From Planctomycetaceae bacterium (GTDB lineage Bacteria > Planctomycetota > Planctomycetia > Pirellulales > Thermoguttaceae): a DNA stretch of 17,221 nt. Below the pieces are notes generated by a model. That model saw only the letters and a list, made by a program, of their open reading frames with translations, was not told the origin of the DNA and did no database searches. Location of the stretch: positions 1 through 17,221 of the forward strand of contig SUVI01000086.1 of the NCBI GenBank assembly GCA_015062085.1, in the 5' to 3' direction. The translations under genes and the position numbers were made by a program. Positions 1 through 7,085 of the stretch are shown here, piece after piece (the stretch's first letter is position 1; each line of letters opens with the position of its first letter).

Positions 1-252
1 CCGTTAGCTGTTAGCTGTTAGCCGTTAGCTGTTAGCCGTTAGCTGTTAGCCGTTAGCTGTTAGCCGTTAGCTGTTAGCTGTTAGCTGTTAGCCGTTAGCC
101 GTTAGCCGTTAGCCGTTAGCTGTTAGCTGTTAGCTGTTAGCTGTTAGCTGTTAGCTGTTAGCTGTTAGCTGTTAGCTGTTAGCTGTTAGCTGTTAGCCGT
201 TAGCCGTTAGCCGTTAGCCGTTAGCCGTTAGCCGTTAGCCGTTAGCTGTTAG
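1..252. repeat. Heptanucleotide tandem array 1 (CYGTTAG x36)
   Basis: There are 36 uninterrupted copies of the 7-mer CYGTTAG, with phase kept exactly from base 1 to base 252 and no indel. The only variation is C or T at position 2. The variants are clustered: alternating T/C copies from 15 to 70, four C copies at 92-119, eleven T copies at 120-196, seven C copies at 197-245, and a final T copy. Such blocks are expected from repeated slippage or unequal exchange. The array runs off the left edge, so its true length is unknown. The period of 7 is not a multiple of 3, which argues against a coding role. Heptamer tandem repeats are known from other bacteria (for example the STRR repeats of cyanobacteria), but I do not claim homology. 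Confidence 0.98.
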
Positions 253-270
253 CTGGCAGGCAAAAAAGAA

Positions 271-354
271 GCTAAAAGCTAGAAGCCAAAAGCTAGAAGC
301 TAGAAGCTAGAAGCTAAAAGCTAAAAGCTAAAAGCTAAAAGCTAGAAGCTAAAA
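271..354. repeat. Heptanucleotide tandem array 2 (GCTARAA x12)
   Basis: There are 12 copies of GCTARAA, with one GCCAAAA variant at 285-291. On the minus strand the unit reads TTYTAGC. Array 1, read on the plus strand and rotated, is YGTTAGC. The commonest units (TTTTAGC and TGTTAGC) therefore differ at one of seven bases, so the two arrays are related and inverted. They are separated by a short spacer (253-270). The array ends 17 bp before the start codon of the esterase-like gene, so it occupies where a promoter or 5' leader would be expected. Confidence 0.95.
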
Positions 355-371
355 AAAGAAAGAAGAAAGTC

Positions 372-1223
372 ATGAAAAGGATCACATTCATTTCACTGTT
401 TTTTGTGTTTTTGAACGTCTGTTTTTCCCTGACGGCGTTCGGTTTTGAAACTTTCAACGTTTGGCCGGCGACGCCTCCGAACTATGAAGAAGGTCAGGCG
501 ATCCCGGTCCTGGAATGGTGGGCGCCGGAGAACAAAACGTCTGACGCGTGCCTCATCATCGCGCCGGGCGGTGCGTACTATGGCGTCGCCTACGACTACG
601 AAGGGATCCCGGCCCGCGACTATTTCCTCTCGAAAGGCGTGACGGTCGTCATGCTCCGTTACCGAGTTCCGCGGCCGAAACACATGCCGAAGCATCAGTC
701 TGCGTGGCAGGACGCGCAGCGAACGGTGCGTTTCGTGCGTTCCAACGCGGAAAAATGGGGCATCGATCCGGAAAAGATCGGATTCATGGGCTTCTCTGCC
801 GGCGGACACCTGACGCTGATGACCTCCACGACGAGTCAGACTCCTGCTTACGAGCCGGTCGACGAACTCGATGAAGTGCCGTGCCACGTGAACTTTGCTG
901 TACCGGTCTACCCGGCATACGTGCTGCAGGACGGAGCGAACGGCGAGAACCGCGGGAAAGGGAACGATTCGGAATTCGTCGCAGACTTTGCGTTTGACGC
1001 GAAGACCCCGCCAATGTGCCTCATTCATGGTGACGGTGACGGCTACTCGCCGATGGGGTCGGTGACGGTCTACCACAAACTCCGCACGATGAACATTCCG
1101 GCCGAGCTGCACGTTTTCGCGCTTGCGAACCATGCCTTCCGCAACTGCAGACCGGAAGATCCGATGATGTTCTGGAAGGACCGCGTTTACGCCTGGATGA
1201 AAGTCATGCAACTGACCGACTGA
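372..1223 (+). CDS. Secreted alpha/beta hydrolase (esterase / acetyl-xylan-esterase-like)
   Basis: This encodes a 283-residue alpha/beta-hydrolase of the BD-FAE / prolyl-oligopeptidase-like esterase group, probably deacetylating or de-esterifying a carbohydrate outside the cytoplasm. Residues 1-24 form a signal peptide (MKR followed by a hydrophobic core ending near TAFG). The oxyanion-hole segment APGGAYYGVA is at 64-73. The nucleophile elbow GFSAGG gives Ser142. A late acidic motif HGDGDG gives the probable Asp223, and NHAFR gives His254, so the triad looks complete. The start at 372 is chosen because it opens the signal peptide. The region before it is purine-rich (GAAAGAAGAAAG) but has no strong GGAGG. 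Upstream sits heptamer array 2, and downstream is a strong terminator, so the gene appears monocistronic. The substrate cannot be determined from sequence; carbohydrate esterase is the likeliest class. Confidence 0.88.
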   Translation: MKRITFISLFFVFLNVCFSLTAFGFETFNVWPATPPNYEEGQAIPVLEWWAPENKTSDACLIIAPGGAYYGVAYDYEGIPARDYFLSKGVTVVMLRYRVPRPKHMPKHQSAWQDAQRTVRFVRSNAEKWGIDPEKIGFMGFSAGGHLTLMTSTTSQTPAYEPVDELDEVPCHVNFAVPVYPAYVLQDGANGENRGKGNDSEFVADFAFDAKTPPMCLIHGDGDGYSPMGSVTVYHKLRTMNIPAELHVFALANHAFRNCRPEDPMMFWKDRVYAWMKVMQLTD

Positions 1224-1253
1224 TCCAGTTTTTCCAGCTGGAGTCACAAAACG

Positions 1254-1279
1254 GGGAGCCGCACAGGCTCCCTTTTTTT
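1254..1279 (+). terminator. Rho-independent terminator of the esterase-like gene
   Basis: A perfect 7-bp stem GGGAGCC / GGCTCCC with loop GCACA is followed immediately by seven T residues, 31 bp after the stop codon. Confidence 0.93.
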
Positions 1280-1612
1280 GGGGTCCATCCAGGAACTGCG
1301 TACCAGTTTCACCGCTGAAATTCACCGCTGAAATCCACCGCTGAAATTCACCACTGAAGACACAAAAGAGTTCACAGAAAGACACTGAAAGGAAACACGA
1401 AAAACTCAAAAAAATGCGAAATTCACCAAAAGGCGATCAAAAATATTTGAAATCTTTCGCGTCTTTTCGGTTTTTTCGTGAAATTCGTGTCAGGGTACGT
1501 TCACTCCCTTTTTTCTTCTTTTTCTTTCAGTGTGAGTCTGTGCCTCTTCTGCGCTCTCAGTGGCAAGATCGCGGTCCGGGCCGGTACGTATTTGCAGGAA
1601 GAGCCTTTTTTT
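1276..1612. repeat. Dispersed non-coding element, copy A (imperfect palindrome)
   Basis: Copy A of an element found again at 6197-6523 in the same orientation. Shared landmarks in order are GGGGTCCATCC, AACTGCGTACCAGTTTC, GGAAACACGAAAAACTC, a near-identical core around AAAGGCGATCAAAAATATTT, TTTTTTCGTGAAATTCGTGT, and a right end GGAAGAGCCT. The element has dyad symmetry: the left arm 1351-1391 matches the reverse complement of the right arm 1524-1563 at roughly four of five positions. The inner part (AACACGAAAAAC against GTTTTTTCGTG) continues the symmetry towards the centre. Within it, 1308-1359 is a 13-bp tandem (TTCACCGCTGAAA) in four copies, against about two in copy B. It starts in the T-run of the esterase terminator and ends at the stop codon of the minus-strand gene. 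This 387-bp intergenic stretch holds no credible gene. Confidence 0.9.
1308..1359. repeat. 13-bp tandem repeat (TTCACCGCTGAAA x4) inside element A
   Basis: Four adjacent 13-bp units, of which units 1 and 2 are identical and units 3 and 4 are slightly changed. The equivalent site in element B (6229-6254) has about two diverged units, so the copy number differs between the two element copies. Confidence 0.88.
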
Positions 1613-4600
1613 ACGGCTCGCACTTGACGCGGAATCCCACGTCAAAGACGGGCTGACCTTCCGTGAATCTTCGTTCATTCCGGATCCCGGAAAATCTCGA
1701 CGGCAGGTACCACGAGCCTCCCAGAGCGATGCGCGAACCGTCTTCTGCCGGAGTGACGACCCACTCTGAAACGTTTCCGTGCACGTCGAAAAGTCCCCAT
1801 GGATTTGGACGGTATGTGCCGACCAGCGCACTGACGCGCGTGCGGTCATTCACGTTTCCGTCCGCGATCCTCCAAGGCGGAAGGGCACCGAGCCGGCCCC
1901 TCCAGGAACGCGGGTTGATCTGCTGATTTGCGGCATCCGAGAGATTCTCAAACCGTGCGTAGTCCACATTTCGGTCTCCAAACCAGAAATCTTGTGCCGA
2001 GGCAAGATCCACGGGCGTTTCGGACGCCATGGCAGCCTGACGCCATTCTTCGGCGGTCGGAAGGGAGAATTTCATCCCCGTCTTTTCGGTGAGCCAGCGG
2101 CAGAACGCTTCCGCATCGCCGCAAGAGATCCGAACGACGGGCTGACGGTCCCGCGAAAGGAGCCAACCTGCTTCATTCGGACTAAAGTGGATGAAGTCCG
2201 CGTACTCCCACCCGGAATGATGTTTCGGATCGAAGAGCCGGTATTGCTCGTTCGTGATCTCAAAGCGTCCGATGAGCCAGTTTTGCCCCGGAACGGCACA
2301 GAGTTCCAACGAGATCCCCGGAGCAAGCTCTACCCGTTTTGCGGGCGGTACCGCGGCTGCTGCCTTTGCGAGTGCGGCTGCATTCGGATCCGGCGCGGTC
2401 CGCTCGAAGAGAATGTCGCGGTGCGGCGGTTTCGGAGTTTCCCCAGGCTTGAGTTCCGAAACGGGAAATTCCGACGGATCGTCTGCGTCCGGCGTGACGG
2501 CAGGTGTGTAGAGCTTACGCAGTGCAAGACGCCGTTCAAACTGATGCTTTACCTGAGGTGCGATCTGGTAGTTGCGCGACTCGCCCCAGCTGCCGTAGTA
2601 CGGACAGTTCAAGTCGATCCACGTATTCAGACGCGCCCAGTCCGCTGCCGAAAGCGTGACGCCGTGGTGTCCCTGACGCAGAAGCTGGACCAAGATCGTC
2701 GATTCCGCGTGGAACTCGTACGGTTTCAGGACCGGCATCTGGCTTTCCTTGGTCGGCGTGCGGACGTAACGGCGCAGATTGTAGTACGACGGCGCGAATC
2801 GGCTCTGCGTATTGTACGAGTTCCCCCCTTCCATCGCCGGGACGGGCGGTCCGTTGACGAAAGAAGGTTCTGCTTTCTGCGGGTGCGCGGAGTCTTCCGA
2901 ATGGCACGCGACGCAGTGTTTTTCCAGGATCGGCTGGATGTGCCGCTGGAAATTGAATCCGTGCACGCCGTTTCGCGCACTTCCGTTTTGCGCACTCCCG
3001 TGCGTTCCGAGTGCGAAAGAGGAGCCGCTCGTCTGGAGGAACTGCGCGATCCCCTCCTTCTGTTTCGCGAGGAGTTCCGCCGTCACGGGCTTTGCCGGAT
3101 CGATGGTGGAGAGCGACGCGGGCGGGATCTGAAAATCGGGCGTGATCTCGACCGGCGGACGGCGCGACGCGATCGGAAGCGGCATTGCGGGAACGACGGA
3201 GTTCTGCTCTTCATGGCAGCCGGTGCACGAGACGGATTCGCCCGGCATCGCGGTCGTCCAGGAGCGCATCAGCTGGATCGCACGCCCTTCGGCATCGAGA
3301 GCCTGGAACGCGACCGGTGTATTTGCGGGCATTCGGAAGCTCGCGGACCCGTCTTCGTAGACTGGGACCGTTCCGAGGACACGTTTGGGATCCCAAGGAC
3401 CGTCAAGTCCCACGCTGTGCGGTTCGGCCCCCATTCCCTGGTAGGCAAATTCGTAGGTGAACAGACGAAGCGCTTTCACCGTTCCGCGCGGAACGTTCGG
3501 GAGCCCCTGACCGTAGTAGATGTCCGCGATGAAAACGTCGGCATCCTGACGGTTCCAGTCGGTGCGCTCGGGATGGACGGGAGGACGCTGCGTTTTCCGG
3601 ATCGGAGTTGGTTCCTGAAACGTGAAGACCGAGCCGTCTTCACCGCGCTGGGGACGCGCAAGCTCCAGCATGTTGTCGAAAATGTCAACGAGGTAAATGG
3701 ACCACGGACTTGAAGCGTCGAGCTGACACGCGGTGAGGAACATCGTTTCGGAGATCGGGAACGGCTGCGTGAATTTCGGCCAGGTCTGCGCGATGGGAAA
3801 GTCGAGCATGACGGGCGAGACCGGTTTCCCTGCTCCCGGAATGCGCTGGACGGCGCCTTCGGCTTCACGGCGTCCTTTCGACGGATCGAAGATCACGAGG
3901 TCGCCGATGCGCGGAAGTTCATGGTGTCCGCTGACGATGGCGGAGAATTTTGAGGAATTCGGGATCGGACGCGCGTAGAACATCGTGTTCGGATAGTAGG
4001 AGCCGCTTCCGTAGTACTCGGTCTGATTCGTGCCGTCGGGGTTGGCGTGCATCAGAATGCGCGAGAAAGCGTGAGGAAGGTCGGAGTACTCCCACCGAAG
4101 GTAAAGGACACGCCCGTTGGGAAGGAGGACCGGGTTCCAGTCGTGATCCTGCTCGACGGTAAGCTGAGAGATCTTGCCGTCTGCCGATCTCCGGTAAAGA
4201 TTGCACACGTGTCCGCTTCCGTTGATGCACGGAACGCCGGTGAAACACGCTGTCGAGCAGAACACGATCCCGCCGTCTGGAAGATAGCACGCATCGTAGT
4301 CGTCCACGTCATCATCCGGGACCGTCGGGATCTGCACCGGCCGGACCTGCCAATCCGGCGCGAGGTTTTCAGCGTAAGACGCGGGTACGTTCGAGGTTCC
4401 CAAAGCGTTTTCTGACTGCGTTTCCCCCTGCGTTTCAGAAGACTCGCCGGCTTTCGGGAGCGGCAGTTCCCAGATCCGCCAGCGCGGCGTTTCCATGTTC
4501 GGCGACGGCATGGAGAAAAGGACTTTTTCCGCGTCGAAATGAAGTTCCAGATCGCCGATCCAGAAATTTTGCGGCGAGACGAAAAGCGTTTTTTGCGCGC

Positions 4601-6065
4601 CCGTTCGGAAGTTCAGCTCACAGAGAGCGTTTTCCCACCCCGATTTTTCCAATGCGGAATTGCTTCGGGAACTTCCCGGCAGCGCAAGTACACAGTTACT
4701 GTTGTAGTTCTGCGGCAGATTCAGATTCTGTCCCTTTCGGCGAATGAACAGAATGCGGTCAAAATCCAGTTCAGGGTGCGCGAAGAGGATCTCGCGTTTC
4801 AGCGCCTCAAACGTTTCCTGCGTCACCGTACCTGCCGTACCTGCCGTACCTGCCGCACCTGCCGCACCTGCCGCACCTGCCGTACCTGCCGTACCTGCCG
4901 CACCTGTGGAGTTTGCGGAAAGTCCGTTTTCCTGCGCCTCATTCCACGCGGCAAACGGAGCCAGACGGGTCTGGAACTGTTCGCGGCCGGGGTACGCTTT
5001 TCCCGTCCGAGTCTGAAATTCTTCCATCATTTTCAGAAGCGGCTCCACCGGGTAGACCGTCCGCGGGACTCGCGGAGTCACCAGCGCGCGGAGAGCCTCC
5101 GGAGTGTACTGCCAGCGGAGAAGATTGCCGAGAAACGTCTCGAGATTCGTGCGGAATTCCGGAGCCGCATGGTCGTAGAGCTGCGAGAAATTCCAGCTTA
5201 GCACGAAAAAGACGCAATTCCCGCGCCGAACGGCATAGAATGGGTGCGCCGGTCCGCCCGGGACATTCGCAGCGGTGAAGACTTCCGTTTTCAGCGCGTT
5301 TTCCTGCGTCCCTGCGTTTTCCTGCGTCCCTGCGTTTTCCGGCGCCGGCATCGGCTGGATGAGGCATTTCTGGAACGCGGAGTAAACGGCATTGGTGAAC
5401 CAGAAAACTCCGCGATCCGGCGTCAGTCCGTCCCAGATCGGCGAGGCGGACGGTTCACCGACGGGAATGAATCCGCACTGGTACCGGTCGTTCATGATGG
5501 GCATCGGAGCGGAATCGACTTTCGCGATCCCCGCAGTTTCCAAAAGACGCGGCGCACCACCGGTCAGGACCACGACGCGGGGAGTGGGTGACTCCGCCAG
5601 TTTTGCGATGGTCTTGCTCCATGCCTGCGCGTAAAGAGGCCCCTCAGCCGGCGCTTCCTCACCCTGATGGATCCAGAGTGCCGAATACTCGGTCAGCTCG
5701 GCAGGAGTTCCGTCCGCCCGCGATGCCGTTCCGAGCGGAATATCCACCGGGGAAAGTGCGCGTTCCGAGGGGTAGAGCGGCTCAACGGACGTGCCGAAGA
5801 TCCGCTCTGCCGTTTCTAGGACGATGGACGTTTCCAGTTCCGGAGCCGCACCGGCCGGCTGATCTACGAGGAGACCGATCCGGAATGAAACGGCAGGTAC
5901 TGCGGCAGTTTCAGCCTGCGTTTCAGCGAAGATCCGCGTGTCCGAGAGTGCGGACATGAAGAAGACGGCAGCAAAAAAACAGACCGCCGGGAGGCAGAGA
6001 CGCTGCGCGGTCCTGCGGGAACAGCGGGAACGGCTGGAACGGGAGCTTCTCGTTTTCGTTCTCAT
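1611..6065 (-). CDS. Exported HzsA-like multidomain protein with two CxxCH haem sites and an FGE-type domain
   Basis: This is a 1484-residue exported protein. Residues 1-48 look like an export signal: an Arg-rich n-region (with R17-R18) and hydrophobic core 23-40. It could be Sec, or weakly Tat-like. Residues about 60-320 resemble a ThuA/GATase1-like fold (tentative). Residues about 430-940 match the beta-propeller region of hydrazine-synthase-alpha-like proteins (for example PDGGIVFCST, QDHDWNPVLLPNGRVLYLRWEY). C947-C950-H951 and C1051-C1054-H1055 are two c-type haem motifs. Residues about 1245-1482 are an FGE/SUMF1-type domain (NEQYRLF, LPTAEEW, GNVSEWV, LGGSW, GFRVK). The positions of the two catalytic FGE cysteines are occupied by Leu and Ser (in YLPSRFSG), so formylglycine synthesis is unlikely. 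Low-complexity repeats lie at about 243-256 and 387-413. It stands alone on its strand between the two dispersed element copies. Family resemblance does not prove hydrazine chemistry; a periplasmic redox role is a guess. Confidence 0.85.
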   Translation of the reverse strand: MRTKTRSSRSSRSRCSRRTAQRLCLPAVCFFAAVFFMSALSDTRIFAETQAETAAVPAVSFRIGLLVDQPAGAAPELETSIVLETAERIFGTSVEPLYPSERALSPVDIPLGTASRADGTPAELTEYSALWIHQGEEAPAEGPLYAQAWSKTIAKLAESPTPRVVVLTGGAPRLLETAGIAKVDSAPMPIMNDRYQCGFIPVGEPSASPIWDGLTPDRGVFWFTNAVYSAFQKCLIQPMPAPENAGTQENAGTQENALKTEVFTAANVPGGPAHPFYAVRRGNCVFFVLSWNFSQLYDHAAPEFRTNLETFLGNLLRWQYTPEALRALVTPRVPRTVYPVEPLLKMMEEFQTRTGKAYPGREQFQTRLAPFAAWNEAQENGLSANSTGAAGTAGTAGAAGAAGAAGTAGTAGTVTQETFEALKREILFAHPELDFDRILFIRRKGQNLNLPQNYNSNCVLALPGSSRSNSALEKSGWENALCELNFRTGAQKTLFVSPQNFWIGDLELHFDAEKVLFSMPSPNMETPRWRIWELPLPKAGESSETQGETQSENALGTSNVPASYAENLAPDWQVRPVQIPTVPDDDVDDYDACYLPDGGIVFCSTACFTGVPCINGSGHVCNLYRRSADGKISQLTVEQDHDWNPVLLPNGRVLYLRWEYSDLPHAFSRILMHANPDGTNQTEYYGSGSYYPNTMFYARPIPNSSKFSAIVSGHHELPRIGDLVIFDPSKGRREAEGAVQRIPGAGKPVSPVMLDFPIAQTWPKFTQPFPISETMFLTACQLDASSPWSIYLVDIFDNMLELARPQRGEDGSVFTFQEPTPIRKTQRPPVHPERTDWNRQDADVFIADIYYGQGLPNVPRGTVKALRLFTYEFAYQGMGAEPHSVGLDGPWDPKRVLGTVPVYEDGSASFRMPANTPVAFQALDAEGRAIQLMRSWTTAMPGESVSCTGCHEEQNSVVPAMPLPIASRRPPVEITPDFQIPPASLSTIDPAKPVTAELLAKQKEGIAQFLQTSGSSFALGTHGSAQNGSARNGVHGFNFQRHIQPILEKHCVACHSEDSAHPQKAEPSFVNGPPVPAMEGGNSYNTQSRFAPSYYNLRRYVRTPTKESQMPVLKPYEFHAESTILVQLLRQGHHGVTLSAADWARLNTWIDLNCPYYGSWGESRNYQIAPQVKHQFERRLALRKLYTPAVTPDADDPSEFPVSELKPGETPKPPHRDILFERTAPDPNAAALAKAAAAVPPAKRVELAPGISLELCAVPGQNWLIGRFEITNEQYRLFDPKHHSGWEYADFIHFSPNEAGWLLSRDRQPVVRISCGDAEAFCRWLTEKTGMKFSLPTAEEWRQAAMASETPVDLASAQDFWFGDRNVDYARFENLSDAANQQINPRSWRGRLGALPPWRIADGNVNDRTRVSALVGTYRPNPWGLFDVHGNVSEWVVTPAEDGSRIALGGSWYLPSRFSGIRNERRFTEGQPVFDVGFRVKCEP
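4831..4902 (-). repeat. In-frame 9-bp tandem repeat (x8) in the HzsA-like gene
   Basis: There are eight consecutive 9-bp units CCTGCCGTA or CCTGCCGCA on the plus strand, encoding a Gly-Ala/Thr-Ala tract (residues about 388-411) on the minus strand. The T/C variants occur in blocks, as in the heptamer array. The tract lies in the linker between the N-terminal domain and the propeller region. Confidence 0.95.
5296..5340 (-). repeat. In-frame 18-bp tandem repeat (x2.5) in the HzsA-like gene
   Basis: Two identical 18-bp units (5296-5313 and 5314-5331) plus half a unit to 5340 encode ENAGTQENAGTQENA (residues 243-257). The unit word CCTGCGTTTTCC resembles shorter scattered occurrences near 4408-4437 and 5914-5928 that also encode ETQ-like patches. 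Confidence 0.9.
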
Positions 6066-6100
6066 TTTCTTTTTCTTTCTATTCTCAGTTTTCTATTGGC

Positions 6101-6108
6101 GGGGGGGG
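6101..6108. repeat. G8 homopolymer (C8 on the coding strand) upstream of the HzsA-like gene
   Basis: Eight consecutive G residues lie 36 to 43 bp upstream of the minus-strand start codon at 6065, within the 5' leader or promoter zone. Tracts of this kind are prone to length change. The rest of 6066-6196 shows nothing I can assign. Confidence 0.9.
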
Positions 6109-6196
6109 AAGGTTCGGCGGGAAGAGGACGGCAGGCAGAAGGCGAGACCGGCTGCGAAACGTCGATTTTCGAGCGGCACTCCGAGTCCGTACGCTC

Positions 6197-6523
6197 TTTT
6201 GGGGTCCATCCGGAAACTGCGTACCAGTTTCACCACTGAATTTTACCACGGAAGACACAGAGTTCACAGAAAGACATTGAAAGGAAAAAGGAAACACGAA
6301 AAACTCGAAAAACTCGAAAAAATGCGAAATTCACCAAAAGGCGATCAAAAATATTTTAAATCTTTCGCGTCTTTTCAGTTTTTTCGTGAAATTCGTGTCA
6401 GGGCGCGTTCACAGCCTTTTTCCTCTTTTCTTTCTTTTCAGTGAGTTCTGCGTCTCTTCTGCACACTCAGTGGTGAGATCGGAACCTGGATCGGTACACA
6501 TTTTCCGGAAGAGCCTCTTTTTT
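6197..6523. repeat. Dispersed non-coding element, copy B
   Basis: Second copy of the element at 1276-1612, in the same orientation. The most conserved stretch is the interior (GAAATTCACCAAAAGGCGAT, then AAAAATATTT and TTTCGCGTCTTTTC). It differs from copy A by a longer AAACTCGAAAAACTCGAAAA segment, fewer 13-bp units and many substitutions outside the core. Its right arm (TTTCAGTGAGTTCTGCGTCT... CACTCAGTGG) mirrors the left arm (CCACGGAAGACACAGAG...). It covers about half of the 672-bp gap between the divergent genes. The rest holds the G8 tract, an AT-rich stretch with the small palindrome AAAGATCTTT near 6566, and the promoter. Confidence 0.9.
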
Positions 6524-6607
6524 CTCATTATACTTTGCCGAAAAGGAAAACGCAAGGGGGACTTAAAGATCTTTTAGCGGATTTTCGATTTTTTTTCCGG
6601 GACCAGC

Positions 6608-6636
6608 TTGACACAAAGATGGATTCGGAGTAAAAT
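6608..6636 (+). promoter_or_regulatory. Consensus-like sigma70 promoter for the TSCPD gene
   Basis: TTGACA (6608-6613), a 17-bp spacer and TAAAAT (6631-6636) form a near-perfect vegetative promoter. Transcription should begin near 6643, giving a leader of about 95 nt before the start codon at 6738. Confidence 0.85.
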
Positions 6637-6737
6637 CGAGAAAATGTTCCGTCATGTGCCGGAGTCTGCCCATCGCGCGCGGCTGCAGGACGCATTTTTT
6701 TTGAAAGTCCACCCTCTAGAGATCAAGGAGATCCAAA

Positions 6738-7001
6738 ATGAAATTTACGTACCGAACTTCCGGAGTCTGTGCCCAGCAGGTCGCATTCGATCTGACGGAC
6801 GGCATCGTAAAAGACGTTCAGTTTTACGGAGGCTGCCCTGGAAATCAGCTGGGGATCTGCCGGCTGGTGGAAGGAAAGAGCGTGGATGAGGTCATCGCGT
6901 CGCTGAAAGGCGTACGATGCGGCGGAAAACCGACCTCGTGTCCCGATCAGCTCGCGTGTGCTCTGGAAGCCGCGAAGGAAGAAAGCGCGAAACGGACCTG
7001 A
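6738..7001 (+). CDS. TSCPD domain-containing small protein (TIGR03905-type)
   Basis: An 87-residue cytoplasmic protein consisting of the stand-alone TSCPD domain, the same domain found at the C-terminus of some B12-dependent ribonucleotide reductases. The signature TSCPD is at 66-70. Other family hallmarks are GGC at 31-33, the LVEGKSVDEVI segment at 43-53 and CGGK at 61-64. Cysteines at 11, 33, 41, 61, 68 and 74 could bind a metal. The start is fixed by AAGGAG at 6725-6730, seven bases upstream. The family has no settled biochemical function. It is first in the plus-strand series, 84 bp before the PfkB gene, with no terminator seen between them, so co-transcription is likely. Confidence 0.93.
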   Translation: MKFTYRTSGVCAQQVAFDLTDGIVKDVQFYGGCPGNQLGICRLVEGKSVDEVIASLKGVRCGGKPTSCPDQLACALEAAKEESAKRT

Positions 7002-7085
7002 TCCGTGACCGTGCTTTCTGCGTTCGGGCAAGGTTAAAAAGCTGACCCAAAAGTTGACCATTTTCATTTTTTCAGGGAGAAGATC

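Noticed and set aside
1..354. CRISPR array or telomere-like end
   Set aside because: The 7-bp units are contiguous with no spacers, and there are no cas genes. Resemblance to telomeric TTAGGG is superficial, and the window gives no sign of a chromosome end.
393..1409. A 338-codon minus-strand frame over the esterase gene
   Set aside because: It is antisense to a gene with a complete catalytic triad and signal peptide, and its own translation is Arg/His-rich noise.
1601..1618. Hairpin GAGCC/GGCTC around the stop codon of the HzsA-like gene as a terminator
   Set aside because: The stem is 5 bp with an A-rich loop and no T-run follows on the minus strand, so it does not qualify as a rho-independent terminator.
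1414..1656. Similar short frames starting MRNSPKGDQKY in both element copies (here and at about 6321-6444)
   Set aside because: The similarity follows from DNA identity of the repeat. Differences between copies change residues and lengths, there is no SD, and the element shows dyad symmetry instead.
1779..3713. A 644-codon open frame on the plus strand
   Set aside because: It lies opposite the HzsA-like gene, is Arg/Cys-rich without domains, and is explained by GC-rich codon bias on the other strand.
1611..6065. Anammox hydrazine synthase
   Set aside because: Only an alpha-like domain architecture is present. Beta and gamma subunits and other anammox genes are absent, and such proteins occur widely outside anammox bacteria.
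6608..6889. A 93-codon frame starting at the promoter of the TSCPD gene
   Set aside because: It overlaps the -35/-10 elements and the TSCPD gene in another frame, without an SD.
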